Shown here: piece after piece, positions 41,774 to 51,383 of the stretch | Layout of the letters: every line of letters begins with the position of its first letter | Position numbering within the stretch: the stretch's first letter is position 1 | Assembly: GCF_016862895.1 (NCBI RefSeq) | Contig: NZ_BONV01000004.1 | Span: forward strand, 248,001 to 312,000 | Source of the DNA: Planotetraspora kaengkrachanensis | Lineage (GTDB): Bacteria; Actinomycetota; Actinomycetes; Streptosporangiales; Streptosporangiaceae | Direction: 5' to 3' | DNA: 64,000 nucleotides | The notes under the pieces: generated by a model | What the model was told of the DNA's origin: nothing | The model's input: the letters and a program-made list of their open reading frames with translations, nothing else | The model's database searches: none | Translations under genes and position numbers: made by a program

Positions 41774-42166
41774 GTGCACATCGTCTACCCCGTCGTCGTC
41801 TCCGCCCTGCTCTTCTCGATCGGCGTGTACGGCGTGCTGGCCCGGCGCAACGCGATCCTCGTGCTGATGTCGGTCGAGCTCATGCTGAACGCCGTCAACC
41901 TCAACCTCGTGGCCTTCGACGTGTGGCTGAGGGACCGGCTGCACGGCGGCCAGGTGCTCACGCTGTTCGTCATCGTGATCGCGGCCGCCGAGATCGGCCT
42001 GGGGCTGGCCATCGTGCTGGCCGTCTACCGCAACAGGCGGAGCATCGACGTCGACCGCCTCCGTGATCTCGCGGAGGGCGACGCGCCCGAGGTCTCCCCG
42101 CAGTCCGAGGTCTCCCCCGGCCGGGTGGCCGTGGGCGAGGACGCCGACAGGGAGGCCGGATCGTGA
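41774..42166 (+). CDS. nuoK: NADH-quinone oxidoreductase subunit K
   Basis: A 130-residue subunit with three helices, related to MrpC. The conserved Glu of the proton channel is in [16 protein letters not shown], and a second in [23 protein letters not shown] start at 41774 gives the usual N-terminus ([21 protein letters not shown]). The tail after residue 85 is polar and longer than in most NuoK proteins. It overlaps nuoL by GTGA (42163-42166), so the genes are coupled. Confidence 0.91.
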   Translation: MHIVYPVVVSALLFSIGVYGVLARRNAILVLMSVELMLNAVNLNLVAFDVWLRDRLHGGQVLTLFVIVIAAAEIGLGLAIVLAVYRNRRSIDVDRLRDLAEGDAPEVSPQSEVSPGRVAVGEDADREAGS

Positions 42167-44058
42167 TCCCCGTGGTGGCCCTGATCGTCCTGTTACCGTT
42201 CGCGGCCGCCGCGGCGGGGCTGCTGGGCTCGCGCTGGCCGCGCGGCGGGAGCCGTACGGAGGCGAACGACCGCGCCGCCGCACGCCGGGCGGCATGGTTC
42301 GCGATCGCGCCCGGCACGGCGTCGTTACTCCTGACGCTCTGGCTGGCGGTGTGGTCGGCCCGGGCCTCCGGATCCGGCGGCACGGCGTTCTGGGCCGGGC
42401 TTCTCCCGGGGAGCACCGAGGGCACGCTCACGGTGGTCGACACGGGGTCGGTGCCCATCTCGGTCACGTTGCGGGCCGACGGGCTGTCGATCCTGATCGG
42501 CGTCCTCGTGGTCGTCGTGGCGCTCGCCGTCCAGGTGTACTCCGTCGGGTACATGCGCGACGATCCGCGTTACGCCTCCTACAGCGCCTTCATCAGCCTG
42601 TTCACCAGCGCGATGCTCCTGGTGGTCTACGCGGGGGACCTGATCGTCCTCTACGCCGGCTGGGAGATCATGGGCCTGTGCTCGTACCTCCTGATCGGGC
42701 ACTGGTGGGAGGATCGCGCGAACTCCAGGGCGGCGGTCAAGGCGTTCCTCGTCACCCGTCTCGGCGACGTCGGCTTCCTGTTCGGGATCTTCACGCTGGG
42801 GATGGCCGCGGGCAGCTTCAGGATCGACGCCGTGCTGAGCGCCGACATCCCGACAGGAACCCTGATCACCGCGACGATGCTGCTGCTCGCCGGCGTCGCG
42901 GGCAAGAGCGCCCAGGTGCCGCTGCAGACCTGGCTGCCGGACGCCATGGCCGGTCCCACTCCGATCAGCGCGCTCATCCACGCCGCCACGATGGTCGCGG
43001 CCGGAATCTTCATCGTCGCGCGCCTTTATCCCGCCTTCCTCGGCGCCCAGCCGACCCTCGACGTCCTGGGCGTCGTCGCCGCCGTCGGCATGCTGGGCGC
43101 CGCGCTGGCCGCCCTCGCGCAGAACGACCTCAAACGGGTCCTCGCCTACTCGACGATCAGCCAGCTGGCGTACATGGCGGGGGGTCTCGCGGCGGGGTCG
43201 GACAAGGCGGCGATCTTCCATCTGCTGACGCACGGCGCGTTCAAGGCGCTGCTGTTCCTCGGCGCCGGGGCGGTGATCCACCACGTCGGGTCCAACCTGA
43301 TGAGCCACATGGGCGGGCTGCGCACCTCGATCCCGTTCACGTTCGCGGGGATGACGATCGGCTTCGCCGCCCTGATGGGCCTGCCTCCGGCGAGCGGCTT
43401 CTTCAGCAAGGATGCGGTGATCGCCGCCATCGAGCACTCCCACTCCCCGGCCCAGCCCTTCCTGTACGCCGCGGCGTTGCTGACCGTCGGAGTGACCGGC
43501 GCGTACGCGATGCGCGCCTGGCTGCGGACGTTCTTCGGGCCGTCGCGGGTCGAGGCGCTGCCCGAGCCCGAGCCGGGCACGGCCCACGTGTTCGACGGCC
43601 GCGAGGCGCCGAGGTCGATGCTCTGGCCGATCGGCGTGCTCGCCGTGCCCGCCCTGCTGCTGGGATTCGCCGACGTCGCCGAGGTCGACTGGGGGTCCGC
43701 GCTGGTGAGCCTGATCGTCGGCCTGCTGGGCGCGGGCGTCGTCTACACCTTCTGGCGCGGGGCGCCGCACCAGGACCCGGCCCGGATGCTCGGCCCGTTC
43801 CGGACGGCGTGCGAGCGGGCCTTCTACGTGGACGAGGCCTACCGGGCGGTGTTCGCCCGGCCGATCCTCCGCCTGGCTCACGGGGTCGTCAGGACCGACC
43901 GGCAGGTGGTCGACGGCGCCGTCCGAGGGTCGGGCCGGCTGACGATGGGCCTGTCCGGGGTCGTGCGCCTGGCCCAGAACGGCAACGCCCAGCTCTACGT
44001 GACGGGCCTGCTGGCAGGACTCCTGCTGATCACGGTGGCGGCGGTGGTGCTGGGATGA
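42163..44058 (+). CDS. nuoL: NADH-quinone oxidoreductase subunit L
   Basis: The largest antiporter-like subunit, 631 residues, with about 15 helices and a C-terminal lateral segment. Key residues can be seen: [20 protein letters not shown], the Lys/Glu-containing channel motif in [33 protein letters not shown] and [33 protein letters not shown] is the last part of the channel region. It is expected to move one of the four protons. The GTG start at 42163 overlaps nuoK; the stop overlaps nuoM (ATGA). Confidence 0.92.
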   Translation: MIPVVALIVLLPFAAAAAGLLGSRWPRGGSRTEANDRAAARRAAWFAIAPGTASLLLTLWLAVWSARASGSGGTAFWAGLLPGSTEGTLTVVDTGSVPISVTLRADGLSILIGVLVVVVALAVQVYSVGYMRDDPRYASYSAFISLFTSAMLLVVYAGDLIVLYAGWEIMGLCSYLLIGHWWEDRANSRAAVKAFLVTRLGDVGFLFGIFTLGMAAGSFRIDAVLSADIPTGTLITATMLLLAGVAGKSAQVPLQTWLPDAMAGPTPISALIHAATMVAAGIFIVARLYPAFLGAQPTLDVLGVVAAVGMLGAALAALAQNDLKRVLAYSTISQLAYMAGGLAAGSDKAAIFHLLTHGAFKALLFLGAGAVIHHVGSNLMSHMGGLRTSIPFTFAGMTIGFAALMGLPPASGFFSKDAVIAAIEHSHSPAQPFLYAAALLTVGVTGAYAMRAWLRTFFGPSRVEALPEPEPGTAHVFDGREAPRSMLWPIGVLAVPALLLGFADVAEVDWGSALVSLIVGLLGAGVVYTFWRGAPHQDPARMLGPFRTACERAFYVDEAYRAVFARPILRLAHGVVRTDRQVVDGAVRGSGRLTMGLSGVVRLAQNGNAQLYVTGLLAGLLLITVAAVVLG

Positions 44059-45683
44059 ACTGGCTTCTGCTCGCGCTGCTCGCGGTGCCTCTGGCCGGCG
44101 CCGCGGCCCTGACCGCCCCCGCGTTCGCCGGGCGGGCAGCCGGCCGGTTCGGGATCGCCGTGTCGGCGCTGACCTTCCTGCTCGCGGTCGTCGTCGCCGT
44201 GGTCTTCGACTACGGCGACGCGGGCCGCATGCAACTCGAAACGGACTGGTCCTGGATCCCCGGCCTCGACCTGCGGTTCCACCTCGGGGTGGACGGCATC
44301 TCGCTGCCGCTGGTCGTGCTGACCGCGCTGCTGAGCCTGTTGTGCTTCGTCCACCTCGCCGGGCGTCCCCCGGACGGCGGGCGCGTCCGGGCGCTGGTGT
44401 TCACGCTGCTCGTGCTCGAAGTCGGGATGATCGGCACCTTCCTCGCCCTCGATCTGCTGCTCTTCTTCGTGTTCTTCGAGGTCGTGCTGGTCCCGATGTA
44501 CTTCGTGATCGCCATCTGGGGCGGCCGCGACCGGCGTGCGGCGGCGGTGAAGTTCATCCTCTACACGCTGCTCGGCTCGGCCGTCCTCCTGCTCGGCCTG
44601 CTGGTGATCTGGGCCCAGGCGGGCACCCTCGACATGGTCGAGCTGACCGCCAGGCACGGGTCGGGCATCGCGAGGTCCGTGCAGATCGTCGCGTTCCTGG
44701 CCGTCGGGATCGGCCTCGCGGTCAAGACGCCGATGTGGCCGCTCCACACCTGGCTGCCCGACGCGCACACCGAGGCGCCGACGGTCGGTTCGGTCCTGCT
44801 GGCGGGCGTCCTGCTCAAGATGGGCTCGTACGGCTTCGCCAGGATCGCGATCCCGATCCTGCCCGAGGGCGCGGCCGCCCTGGCCCCCTGGCTCGGGGCG
44901 CTCGCCGTGGTCGGGATCATCTACGGATCGCTGGCCTGTCTCGCCCAGCGCGACCTCAAGCGCATGATCGCCTACTCCTCGGTCGGCCACATGGGCTTCG
45001 TGCTGCTCGGCTTCGCGACGCTCACGCCCGTGGGCGTGAACGCCGCGCTGTTCGGCAACATCGCCCACGGCCTGATCACCGGGCTGCTGTTCTTCCTCGC
45101 CGGCGGGATCAAGGAGCGGTACGGCACGGCGGACCTGGTCAGGCTCGGCGGCGGCATGCTGCGGCGGCTGCCGTACATCGGGTCGCTGCTCACCTTCGCC
45201 TGCGTCGCCTCGCTCGGACTGCCGGGGCTGGCCGGGTTCTGGGGGGAGATGCTCGCCCTCTTCGGGGCGTTCCGGCCCGCCGCAGGTCTGTCCCGGCCGC
45301 TCTTCCTCGTGTTCATGACCGTCGGCGGCGTCGGCACGGTCCTCACGGCGGCGTACTTCCTGGTGATGTTGTCGCGGGTGACCCACGGCCGGTCGCGGGA
45401 GACGGTCCCCGTCGGGCCGCCACTGGCCTCGGCGGAGGAGGTCCGCGTCGTGCTGGGACCCGGCGAGCCGGTCGAGCCCGTCGCCACCGGGACGGCCGTC
45501 GCCGAGGTCGAGGGCTCCCATCCGCCTGCCGGCCGCCTGGCCGACGTGACGTCACGTGAACTGGTCGCCTGGGTGCCTCTCGTGGCGCTGACCATCCTGT
45601 TCGGCGTATGGCCCAAGGCGCTGCTCGACCTCACGGGTCCCGCCGTGCAGGCGATCCTCGGTCTCGGAGGCGGCGCCGGATGA
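44055..45683 (+). CDS. nuoM: NADH-quinone oxidoreductase subunit M
   Basis: A 542-residue antiporter-like subunit. LGVDGISLPLVVLTALLS is in helix III; FFVFFEVVLVPMYFVIAIWGG carries the essential Glu, and KTPMWPLHTWLPDAHTEAP and GVLLKMGSYGFARI the channel Lys residues. YSSVGHMGFVLLGFATL, NIAHGLITGLLFFLAGGIK and GLPGLAGFWGEML follow. The last 100 residues are longer than usual and include a charged loop (VGPPLASAEEVRVVLGPGE). The ATG overlaps the end of nuoL and its stop overlaps nuoN. It is a proton-pumping subunit. Confidence 0.92.
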   Translation: MNWLLLALLAVPLAGAAALTAPAFAGRAAGRFGIAVSALTFLLAVVVAVVFDYGDAGRMQLETDWSWIPGLDLRFHLGVDGISLPLVVLTALLSLLCFVHLAGRPPDGGRVRALVFTLLVLEVGMIGTFLALDLLLFFVFFEVVLVPMYFVIAIWGGRDRRAAAVKFILYTLLGSAVLLLGLLVIWAQAGTLDMVELTARHGSGIARSVQIVAFLAVGIGLAVKTPMWPLHTWLPDAHTEAPTVGSVLLAGVLLKMGSYGFARIAIPILPEGAAALAPWLGALAVVGIIYGSLACLAQRDLKRMIAYSSVGHMGFVLLGFATLTPVGVNAALFGNIAHGLITGLLFFLAGGIKERYGTADLVRLGGGMLRRLPYIGSLLTFACVASLGLPGLAGFWGEMLALFGAFRPAAGLSRPLFLVFMTVGGVGTVLTAAYFLVMLSRVTHGRSRETVPVGPPLASAEEVRVVLGPGEPVEPVATGTAVAEVEGSHPPAGRLADVTSRELVAWVPLVALTILFGVWPKALLDLTGPAVQAILGLGGGAG

Positions 45684-47158
45684 TCCAGTCGATCGACTAC
45701 ACCGCCATCGCCGTTCCGCTGATCCTCGCGCTGACGGCGGGCCTGGTCCTGGTGCTCGACGTCTTCCTCCCCGCACGTCCCGGCGGCGGGCGGTTGCTGG
45801 GCGTCGTCGCGCTCGGCGGCGTCGCCGCGGCGATCGCCGTCCTGGTGGCCCAGGCCGTACAGGGAGGGGAGCGGCGCACCTTCTGCGTGCCGCCCTCGCT
45901 CGGGGGCGGGTCGTGCTCGTTCGTCCTCGACCGGTTCACGCTCGTGTTCACGGCGCTCGTGCTCGCTGCCGGGGTCGTCGTCGTCCTGCTGTCCATGGCG
46001 GAGCCGGCGAGCGGGCGGATTCCGGTCGGCGAGTGGTACTTCCTGCTGCTCGCCACGCTGACCGGGGCGGTGCTGCTGGCGGCCTCGCGCGACCTGGTCA
46101 TGCTGGTCGTGTCGCTGGAGCTGGTCTCCCTGCCGGTCTTCGCGCTGACGGCGCTGCGCCGCTACGACGGCCGGGCGTCCGAGGCGGCGCTCAAGCTGTT
46201 CCTCGTGTCCGTGGTCTCCACCGCGATCATGCTGTTCGGCGTCTCGTTGTTGTACGGCGTGACCGGCTCGGTGTACCTGGATCGCATCGCCGCCTTCTAC
46301 GCGTCCGGGCAGGGCGGGCCGATCGGAGTCGCCCCGGGCGTCACGACCGTCGCGATCCTGCTCGTGCTGGCCGGATTCGGGTTCAAGGTCGCCGCCGTGC
46401 CGTTCCACTTCTGGGCGGCCGACGTCTACCAGGGCGCGCCGATCCCGGTGGCGGCGCTGTTGTCGGTCATCTCCAAGGCCGCGGGATTCGCCGGGCTGGT
46501 CCTGGTCCTGACGATCGCGCTGGCGAACCAGGCCGCCGTGTGGGCACCCGTCGTCGCCGTCATCGCCGCGCTGACCATGACCGCCGGCAACGTGCTGGCG
46601 ATGCGGCAACGCCAGGCCGTACGACTGCTGGCCTGGTCGTCGGTCGCCCAGTCGGGGTACATCCTCGCTCCGCTCGCCGCCTTCGCCGCGGTCCCTCGGG
46701 ACGCGGCCGGCGCCTCGGTGGCCTACCTGGTGTTCTACGCGGCGATGAACCTGGTGGCGTTCGGCGTCGTCATGCTGGTGTCCCGGGTGCGGGAACGGGG
46801 CGACCTGGACGACTACCAGGGGCTGGCCTTCCACAGCCCGGTCGCGGCGCTGTCCCTCGCCTTCTCGCTGGTCTGCCTGGCGGGGCTTCCTCCCGGGCTC
46901 GCGGGCCTGTTCGCCAAGGTGGTCGTCTTCCGCGCGATCGTCGACGGAGGGCTCGGCTGGCTCGCCGTCGTGATGGCGGCCAACACGGTCGTCGGGCTGT
47001 ACTACTACATCGCCTGGACGGCCCGGCTCTTCACCCCGCTCTCCACGGGGGCGAGCCGCCCCAGGTCCGGCCCCGTCGCGGTCGCGGTGGGGCTGGCGGT
47101 GGCCGTCACGCTGGTCTTCTCCGTCGCCCCGCAGGTGGTTCTGTCGGCGGTCGGCTGA
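45680..47158 (+). CDS. nuoN: NADH-quinone oxidoreductase subunit N
   Basis: The 492-residue antiporter-like subunit next to the quinone module. Helix signatures ARDLVMLVVSLELVSLPVF (with the essential Glu), KVAAVPFHFWAADVYQGAP (channel Lys), SVISKAAGFAGLVLVL, and YSSVAQ-like AWSSVAQSGYILAPL can be read. AGLPPGLAGLFAKVVVF ends the channel region. The ATG at 45680 overlaps the nuoM stop. It is the last gene of the operon and is followed 26 bases later by an inverted repeat before htpX. Confidence 0.92.
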   Translation: MIQSIDYTAIAVPLILALTAGLVLVLDVFLPARPGGGRLLGVVALGGVAAAIAVLVAQAVQGGERRTFCVPPSLGGGSCSFVLDRFTLVFTALVLAAGVVVVLLSMAEPASGRIPVGEWYFLLLATLTGAVLLAASRDLVMLVVSLELVSLPVFALTALRRYDGRASEAALKLFLVSVVSTAIMLFGVSLLYGVTGSVYLDRIAAFYASGQGGPIGVAPGVTTVAILLVLAGFGFKVAAVPFHFWAADVYQGAPIPVAALLSVISKAAGFAGLVLVLTIALANQAAVWAPVVAVIAALTMTAGNVLAMRQRQAVRLLAWSSVAQSGYILAPLAAFAAVPRDAAGASVAYLVFYAAMNLVAFGVVMLVSRVRERGDLDDYQGLAFHSPVAALSLAFSLVCLAGLPPGLAGLFAKVVVFRAIVDGGLGWLAVVMAANTVVGLYYYIAWTARLFTPLSTGASRPRSGPVAVAVGLAVAVTLVFSVAPQVVLSAVG

Positions 47159-47184
47159 GATCACAGCGCCTGCCCAACGGGGAA

Positions 47185-47221
47185 CGTTCAGCCAGGCCGT
47201 AGGCGTTAGTAAGGCTGAACG
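47185..47221. promoter_or_regulatory. Inverted repeat between nuoN and htpX
   Basis: CGTTCAGCC at 47185-47193 and GGCTGAACG at 47213-47221 form a perfect 9-bp pair with a 19-base spacer, directly upstream of htpX. It could be a weak terminator of the nuo operon or an operator for htpX. No U tract follows. Confidence 0.5.
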
Positions 47222-47243
47222 CACCTGACCGTGAGGAGGAGGC

Positions 47244-48092
47244 GTGCACCACAACGGCCTGCGGACCGCGGTCCTTCTTGGAGCGCTGTCCGCGTTGATC
47301 CTGGTGGTGGGGGCCTGGATCGGAGGCGGCGGGGGCCTGCGGCTCGCGCTGGTGCTCGTGCTCGTCACCAACGGTCTCGCGTACTTCTTCTCCGACAAGA
47401 TCGCGCTGTCCGCCATGCGGGCCCGGCCGGTCGCCGAGGTCGAGCAGCCGGTGCTGTACCGGATCGTGCGGGAGCTGTCCTACGACGCCCGCCAGCCGAT
47501 GCCCCGGCTCTACGTGTCCCCGACCATGCAGCCCAACGCGTTCGCCACGGGCCGCAATCCGCGCAACGCGGCCGTCTGCGTGACCCACGGCATCCTCGGC
47601 ATGCTCAACGAGCGCGAGCTCAAGGGAGTCATCGGGCATGAGCTGTCGCACGTCTACAACCGCGACATCCTCATCAGCTCGATCGCCGGCGCGCTGGCCA
47701 CGATGATCACCTATTTCGGTTACATCGGCCTGTTCTTCGGCTCCGACGACGACGAGGGCCCGGGCGTCCTGGGCGCGCTGCTCGTCATGATCCTCGGCCC
47801 GGTGGCCGCGTCGATGATCCAGATGGCGATCTCCCGGTCGCGCGAGTTCGCGGCCGACGAGTCCGGGGCCCGCCTGACGGGCGACCCGCTCGCGCTGGCG
47901 TCCGCCCTGCGGAAGATCGAGATGGGCATCCGCCAGTTGCCGCTCCCCGAGAACGCGCGGCTGGCGTCGGCGAGCCACATGATGATCGCGAACCCGTTCC
48001 GCCAGGCCGGGATCGGCAGGCTGTTCTCCACCCACCCGCCGATCGCCGAGCGGATCTCCCGCCTGGAGCGGATGGCCGGCTACCGGCGCTGA
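47244..48092 (+). CDS. htpX: Zinc metalloprotease HtpX homologue
   Basis: A 282-residue membrane-bound M48 endopeptidase of membrane-protein quality control. The zinc motif H132-ELS-H136 lies in VIGHELSHVYN, and the third ligand Glu in REFAADESGARL. N-terminal helices (AVLLGALSALILVVGAWIGG and LALVLVLVTNGLAYFF) and a further hydrophobic region after the active site (GVLGALLVMILGPVAASMI) anchor it. GAGGAGG precedes the GTG at 47244. The C-terminus FSTHPPIAERISRLERM is typical of the family. It follows nuoN in the same direction, and it may help to remove misassembled membrane subunits. Confidence 0.92.
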   Translation: MHHNGLRTAVLLGALSALILVVGAWIGGGGGLRLALVLVLVTNGLAYFFSDKIALSAMRARPVAEVEQPVLYRIVRELSYDARQPMPRLYVSPTMQPNAFATGRNPRNAAVCVTHGILGMLNERELKGVIGHELSHVYNRDILISSIAGALATMITYFGYIGLFFGSDDDEGPGVLGALLVMILGPVAASMIQMAISRSREFAADESGARLTGDPLALASALRKIEMGIRQLPLPENARLASASHMMIANPFRQAGIGRLFSTHPPIAERISRLERMAGYRR

Positions 48093-48673
48093 CGCGGTCG
48101 GGAACGCAGGGTCGCCGGGTCGGTCTCCTCGGGCCGCAGCGCCGGCAGGCCGTCGATGCTCTCCCGGTTGTTCCTGGCCCGGTAGTCCCGCTTCTGCTGC
48201 ACGTCCTTGCGCTCGGCCCACTCGTCGAGCAGCGTCCGGTCCTGGTCGTACGTCATGAAGGGCACGGAGTAGCCGCACGAGTCGGAGATCCGGTCGCAGT
48301 CGACCACGATGATCGACCTGACCCCCGGGTGCGGGCCGAAGAGCGTGAGCAGGTCGTCGAAGGCCGCGTCGTGCGGTGTGACGACGCGGCCCGTGCCGTA
48401 CAGACGGACGATTTTCGGGGGACCGGTGAAGGCGCAGAACATCACGGTCACGCGGCCGTTGTCACGGAGGTGGGCGATCGTCTCGACGCCGCTTCCGTCG
48501 AGATCCAGATAGGCGACGGTGGTGTCGTCGATCACCGCGAAGGTGTCCGCGTACCCCTTGGGGGACACGTTCACGTGGCCGCCGCTCTGCGGTGCCGTCG
48601 CGACGAAGTAGACCGGCTGGGTGGAGACGAAGTCGCGCAACCGGTCGGTGAGCCGCTCGTAGATCTTCCCCAT
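48080..48673 (-). CDS. Pyridoxamine 5'-phosphate oxidase family protein
   Basis: A 197-residue flavin-binding split-barrel protein. QPVYFVATAPQSGGHVNVSPKG and VAYLDLDGSGVETIAHLRDNGRVTVMFCAFTGPPKIVRLYGTG are typical of the general PNPOx-like group rather than PdxH itself. Many members bind F420 or FMN; the actual substrate is unknown. The ATG at 48673 lies where the family starts (GKIYERLTDRLRDFV). The stop end overlaps htpX by 13 bases, convergently. Confidence 0.82.
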   Translation of the reverse strand: MGKIYERLTDRLRDFVSTQPVYFVATAPQSGGHVNVSPKGYADTFAVIDDTTVAYLDLDGSGVETIAHLRDNGRVTVMFCAFTGPPKIVRLYGTGRVVTPHDAAFDDLLTLFGPHPGVRSIIVVDCDRISDSCGYSVPFMTYDQDRTLLDEWAERKDVQQKRDYRARNNRESIDGLPALRPEETDPATLRSRPRQRR

Positions 48674-48704
48674 GCCGCGACGATAACCCGGCGATCGCGG
48701 GCCG

Positions 48705-49172
48705 TTAATCCCCGATCCTGGTGGCGTCGGCCACAGGCGGCCGGGCGTCCTTCGCCGCCGCCAGACGGTCCATGAGCTCACCGGCCAGGTAGAGCAGGTG
48801 GCGTTCCGCGGGCGACAGGTGCCGGGCGATCGCCGCCGCGAGCCACTCGTCCCGGTACGACATGTCCTCGACCAGCGCCGCCTCGCCGGAGGGCGTGAGG
48901 GTCAGCAGCGACCGCCGTCCGTCGGAGGCGTCGCGGTCACGCCGCACGAGCCCGTGTCCTTCCAGGTCGGCCAGCACGCGGGTCATCGTCTGCGCCTGCA
49001 CGTGGTCCGCCGCGGCGATCTCCTTCGGCGTCATCCCCCCGTTCCGGTAGAGATGGGCGAGCACGCTCAGCTTGGCGCCGCTGAGGCTCTCCGCCGGTCT
49101 CTCCGCGCGCAGCCGTCTGGCGAGCCGCATCGCGCCCCGCCGTACGGCGGCCGTTCCCTCACGCTCTTCCAC
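48705..49172 (-). CDS. MarR family transcriptional regulator
   Basis: A 155-residue winged-helix regulator. The DNA-binding part is readable: LSVLAHLYRNGGMTPKEIA, then AADHVQAQTMTRVLADLE as the recognition helix and LVRRDRDASDGRRSLLTL as the wing. Long helices on each side would form the dimer interface. The GTG at 49172 places the start before REGTAAVRRGAM. It is divergent from the FUSC transporter gene, 61 bases apart, and a perfect palindrome lies at the start of that gene. Repression of the transporter and of itself is the likely role, relieved by a small ligand. Confidence 0.85.
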   Translation of the reverse strand: MEEREGTAAVRRGAMRLARRLRAERPAESLSGAKLSVLAHLYRNGGMTPKEIAAADHVQAQTMTRVLADLEGHGLVRRDRDASDGRRSLLTLTPSGEAALVEDMSYRDEWLAAAIARHLSPAERHLLYLAGELMDRLAAAKDARPPVADATRIGD

Positions 49173-49226
49173 TCGTGAAATCCTACGCTTTCTCTTGCTA
49201 ATACGGCCTTCAGACGGCAAAAATCG

Positions 49227-49240
49227 TACGCATATGCGTA
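49227..49240. promoter_or_regulatory. Palindromic candidate MarR operator
   Basis: TACGCATATGCGTA is a perfect 14-bp palindrome that covers the start codon of the FUSC gene (ATG at 49234). It is in the 61-bp divergent region that contains the MarR gene's promoter too, as expected for an autoregulated MarR operator. Confidence 0.55.
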
Positions 49241-50646
49241 TGAAAATTCCCCGCTCTTTCGTCGCCGCGGCGGGCACCGCCGTGACCCTGGGCGTGCTGG
49301 CCTCAGGCGAACGGCAGTCGCTGGGCGTCGTCATCCTCGGCGTCGTCCTGGCGATCTCACTGGAGCGCGCGGGGACGGGCCGCCGTTCGCTGCTGGTCGT
49401 GCCCGTCGCCGTCGTCACCGGCCTGATCGGCGCCCTGATGCACTGGTCGCCGTTGCCGGGAGAGGCCGTCTTCGTGGCCGCGGTCTTCGTGTCGATCCAC
49501 CTGCGCCGGTACGGCCCCCGCGCCGCCGCGATCGGGCGGATGATGTTGCTGCCGCTGGTGGGGCTCTTCATCGCGCCGGTGCCCGTGGGCCACGATCCGT
49601 GGAGCGCGCTCGTGTGGGCGGCGGTGGCGAGCGCCGTCGCGGCCGGATGGACCGCCCTCACCTCGATCCGCGCACCCGCCGGTGAGCCGGTCCCGGAGAG
49701 GACCACAGGATCGGTTCACACGAGGTTCGCCGCGCAGTCGGCCACCGCGCTCGCCCTGGCGTTCGGCCTCGGCCATCTGATCTTCCCCGGCCACTGGCCC
49801 TGGGTGGTGATCAGCGCGTTCACCGTGTCGGTGGGGGCGCGCTCCCGGGGTCACGTCCTGCACCGGAGCATCCAGCGCACCGGTGGAGCCCTTCTCGGCA
49901 CGGCCACCTCCACCCTCGTCGGCGTCCTCGTCCTCGGTCACGGGTGGCTCGTGGCCGTGATGATCTTCGCCTACCTCCTGGCCGGGCTGATCCTGCGCGA
50001 CCGGAACTACGCGTACTGGTCCTTCTGCGTCACCAGCATTCTCGCCCTGCTGTACGGCCTCGCCGCTCCGGCCGGGGTCTCCGGCGTGGAGGTCCTGGGG
50101 GAACGGCTGGCCGCGGTCGTCGTCGGCTGCCTGTGCGCGGTCCTGCCGGCCTGGGTCCTGGTGCCGGTCAGGACCGAGGCGGTCATGCGGAAGAACCTGG
50201 CGCGGACGCTGGCCGCGCTGGGGAAGCTGCTCGAGGAGCCGGGCGAGGACGGCCGGCGCGAGTTCGACAGGAGCGTGGCGGCGCTCCGCGTGGCCGCAGA
50301 GCCCGGCCTGGCCTGGCGCCGCGTCGTCCGGCGCCCCGGCCTGGCGGACTGCGTCGAGCCGCTCGCGTCCTGCGGAGCCCTGGTCGTGGATCCGGGCGCC
50401 GACGGCGGACCGGCCGGGCGGGCGGCCCGAGGCGCGCTGCGGCGCAACATCGGAGCCACCCGGCTGGCTCTCGCCCGCAGGCCCGTGCCCGAACTGGTAC
50501 CGGTGGCCGTGCTCCACCCGGGGTCGCCCCTCGCGACGCTCGACCGGACGCTTCGGCAGGTCCACTCGACCGTCTCAGCGGCGTGCGTCCCGGCACCGAG
50601 CCGGCCGGGTTCGGCCACACCCAGCGCCGGAACGGCGTTCGGCTAG
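49234..50646 (+). CDS. FUSC family membrane transporter-like protein
   Basis: A 470-residue membrane protein. The N-terminal half has about five helices; a second set follows after residue 150, including [25 protein letters not shown] and [23 protein letters not shown], the FUSC signature (aromatic acid exporter AaeB/FusC-type). The rest is a cytoplasmic region. The ATG at 49234 lies within the palindrome, with no Shine-Dalgarno, so it may be translated from a leaderless transcript; an ATG at 49240 is an alternative. Efflux of an aromatic or other weak acid is the usual role, and control by the divergent MarR is likely. Confidence 0.8.
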   Translation: MRMKIPRSFVAAAGTAVTLGVLASGERQSLGVVILGVVLAISLERAGTGRRSLLVVPVAVVTGLIGALMHWSPLPGEAVFVAAVFVSIHLRRYGPRAAAIGRMMLLPLVGLFIAPVPVGHDPWSALVWAAVASAVAAGWTALTSIRAPAGEPVPERTTGSVHTRFAAQSATALALAFGLGHLIFPGHWPWVVISAFTVSVGARSRGHVLHRSIQRTGGALLGTATSTLVGVLVLGHGWLVAVMIFAYLLAGLILRDRNYAYWSFCVTSILALLYGLAAPAGVSGVEVLGERLAAVVVGCLCAVLPAWVLVPVRTEAVMRKNLARTLAALGKLLEEPGEDGRREFDRSVAALRVAAEPGLAWRRVVRRPGLADCVEPLASCGALVVDPGADGGPAGRAARGALRRNIGATRLALARRPVPELVPVAVLHPGSPLATLDRTLRQVHSTVSAACVPAPSRPGSATPSAGTAFG

Positions 50647-51383
50647 ACCCCCGGATGGAGGACGCGGTGGAGGAACTCGCGTGTCCTGTTGTGCCGAGGC
50701 GCGGAGATGACCTGCTCGGGCGGTCCGTCCTCGACGATGACGCCCTGGTCCATGAAGACCACCCGGTCGGCCACCTCGCGGGCGAAGCCCATCTCGTGGG
50801 TGACCACCAGCATGGTCATGCCGTCCTCTGCGAGGCGTCGCATGACCTGGAGGACGTCGCCGACGAGCTCCGGGTCGAGCGCCGAGGTCGGCTCGTCGAA
50901 CAACATCAGCGACGGGTTCATCGCCAGCGCCCGGGCGATGGCCACCCGCTGCTGCTGTCCGCCGGACAGCTGAGCCGGGTAGGAGTCCGCCTTCTCGCTG
51001 AGCCCGACCTTCTCCAGGTTCTCCCGCGCGATTCGTACGGCCTCGGCCCGCGGGCGCTTGAGCACCCGCTCCTGGGCGATCGTGACGTTGCGCAGGACGG
51101 TGAGGTGCGCGAAGAGGTTGAACTGCTGGAACACCATGCCGAGTTGCCGACGAGCGGCGTCGATGTTCACATCCGGGTGGGTGAGCTCGACCCCGTCGAC
51201 GAACACCTGGCCGGAGGTGGGCTGCTCCAGCAGGTTGACGCAGCGCAGCAGCGTCGACTTACCCGAGCCCGACGGTCCGATGACGCAGACGACCTGGCCG
51301 CTCTCGACGCTGAAGTCGATGCCCTTGAGCACCTCGAGCCTGCCGAAGGACTTGTGCAGCTTCCTGATCTCTACGGTGCTCAT
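50643..51383 (-). CDS. Amino-acid ABC transporter ATP-binding protein
   Basis: A 246-residue polar amino-acid (PAAT) ATPase. The Walker A is GPSGSGKST, the Q-loop VFQQFNLF, the signature [15 protein letters not shown], the Walker [15 protein letters not shown], and the switch His in VVTHEMGFA. These match GlnQ/HisP-type proteins. The ATG overlaps the permease stop (ATGA). The stop lies against the stop of the FUSC gene (both in CTAG). Together with the two following genes in the operon it forms an importer; the amino acid is unknown. Confidence 0.93.
   Translation of the reverse strand: MSTVEIRKLHKSFGRLEVLKGIDFSVESGQVVCVIGPSGSGKSTLLRCVNLLEQPTSGQVFVDGVELTHPDVNIDAARRQLGMVFQQFNLFAHLTVLRNVTIAQERVLKRPRAEAVRIARENLEKVGLSEKADSYPAQLSGGQQQRVAIARALAMNPSLMLFDEPTSALDPELVGDVLQVMRRLAEDGMTMLVVTHEMGFAREVADRVVFMDQGVIVEDGPPEQVISAPRHNRTREFLHRVLHPGV

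Noticed and set aside
36748..47158. A complete complex I operon with a missed nuoD
   Set aside because: All gaps between genes were examined; nuoB/nuoC/nuoH overlap and the only larger insertion is the unrelated 39193 gene, which has no NuoD motif.
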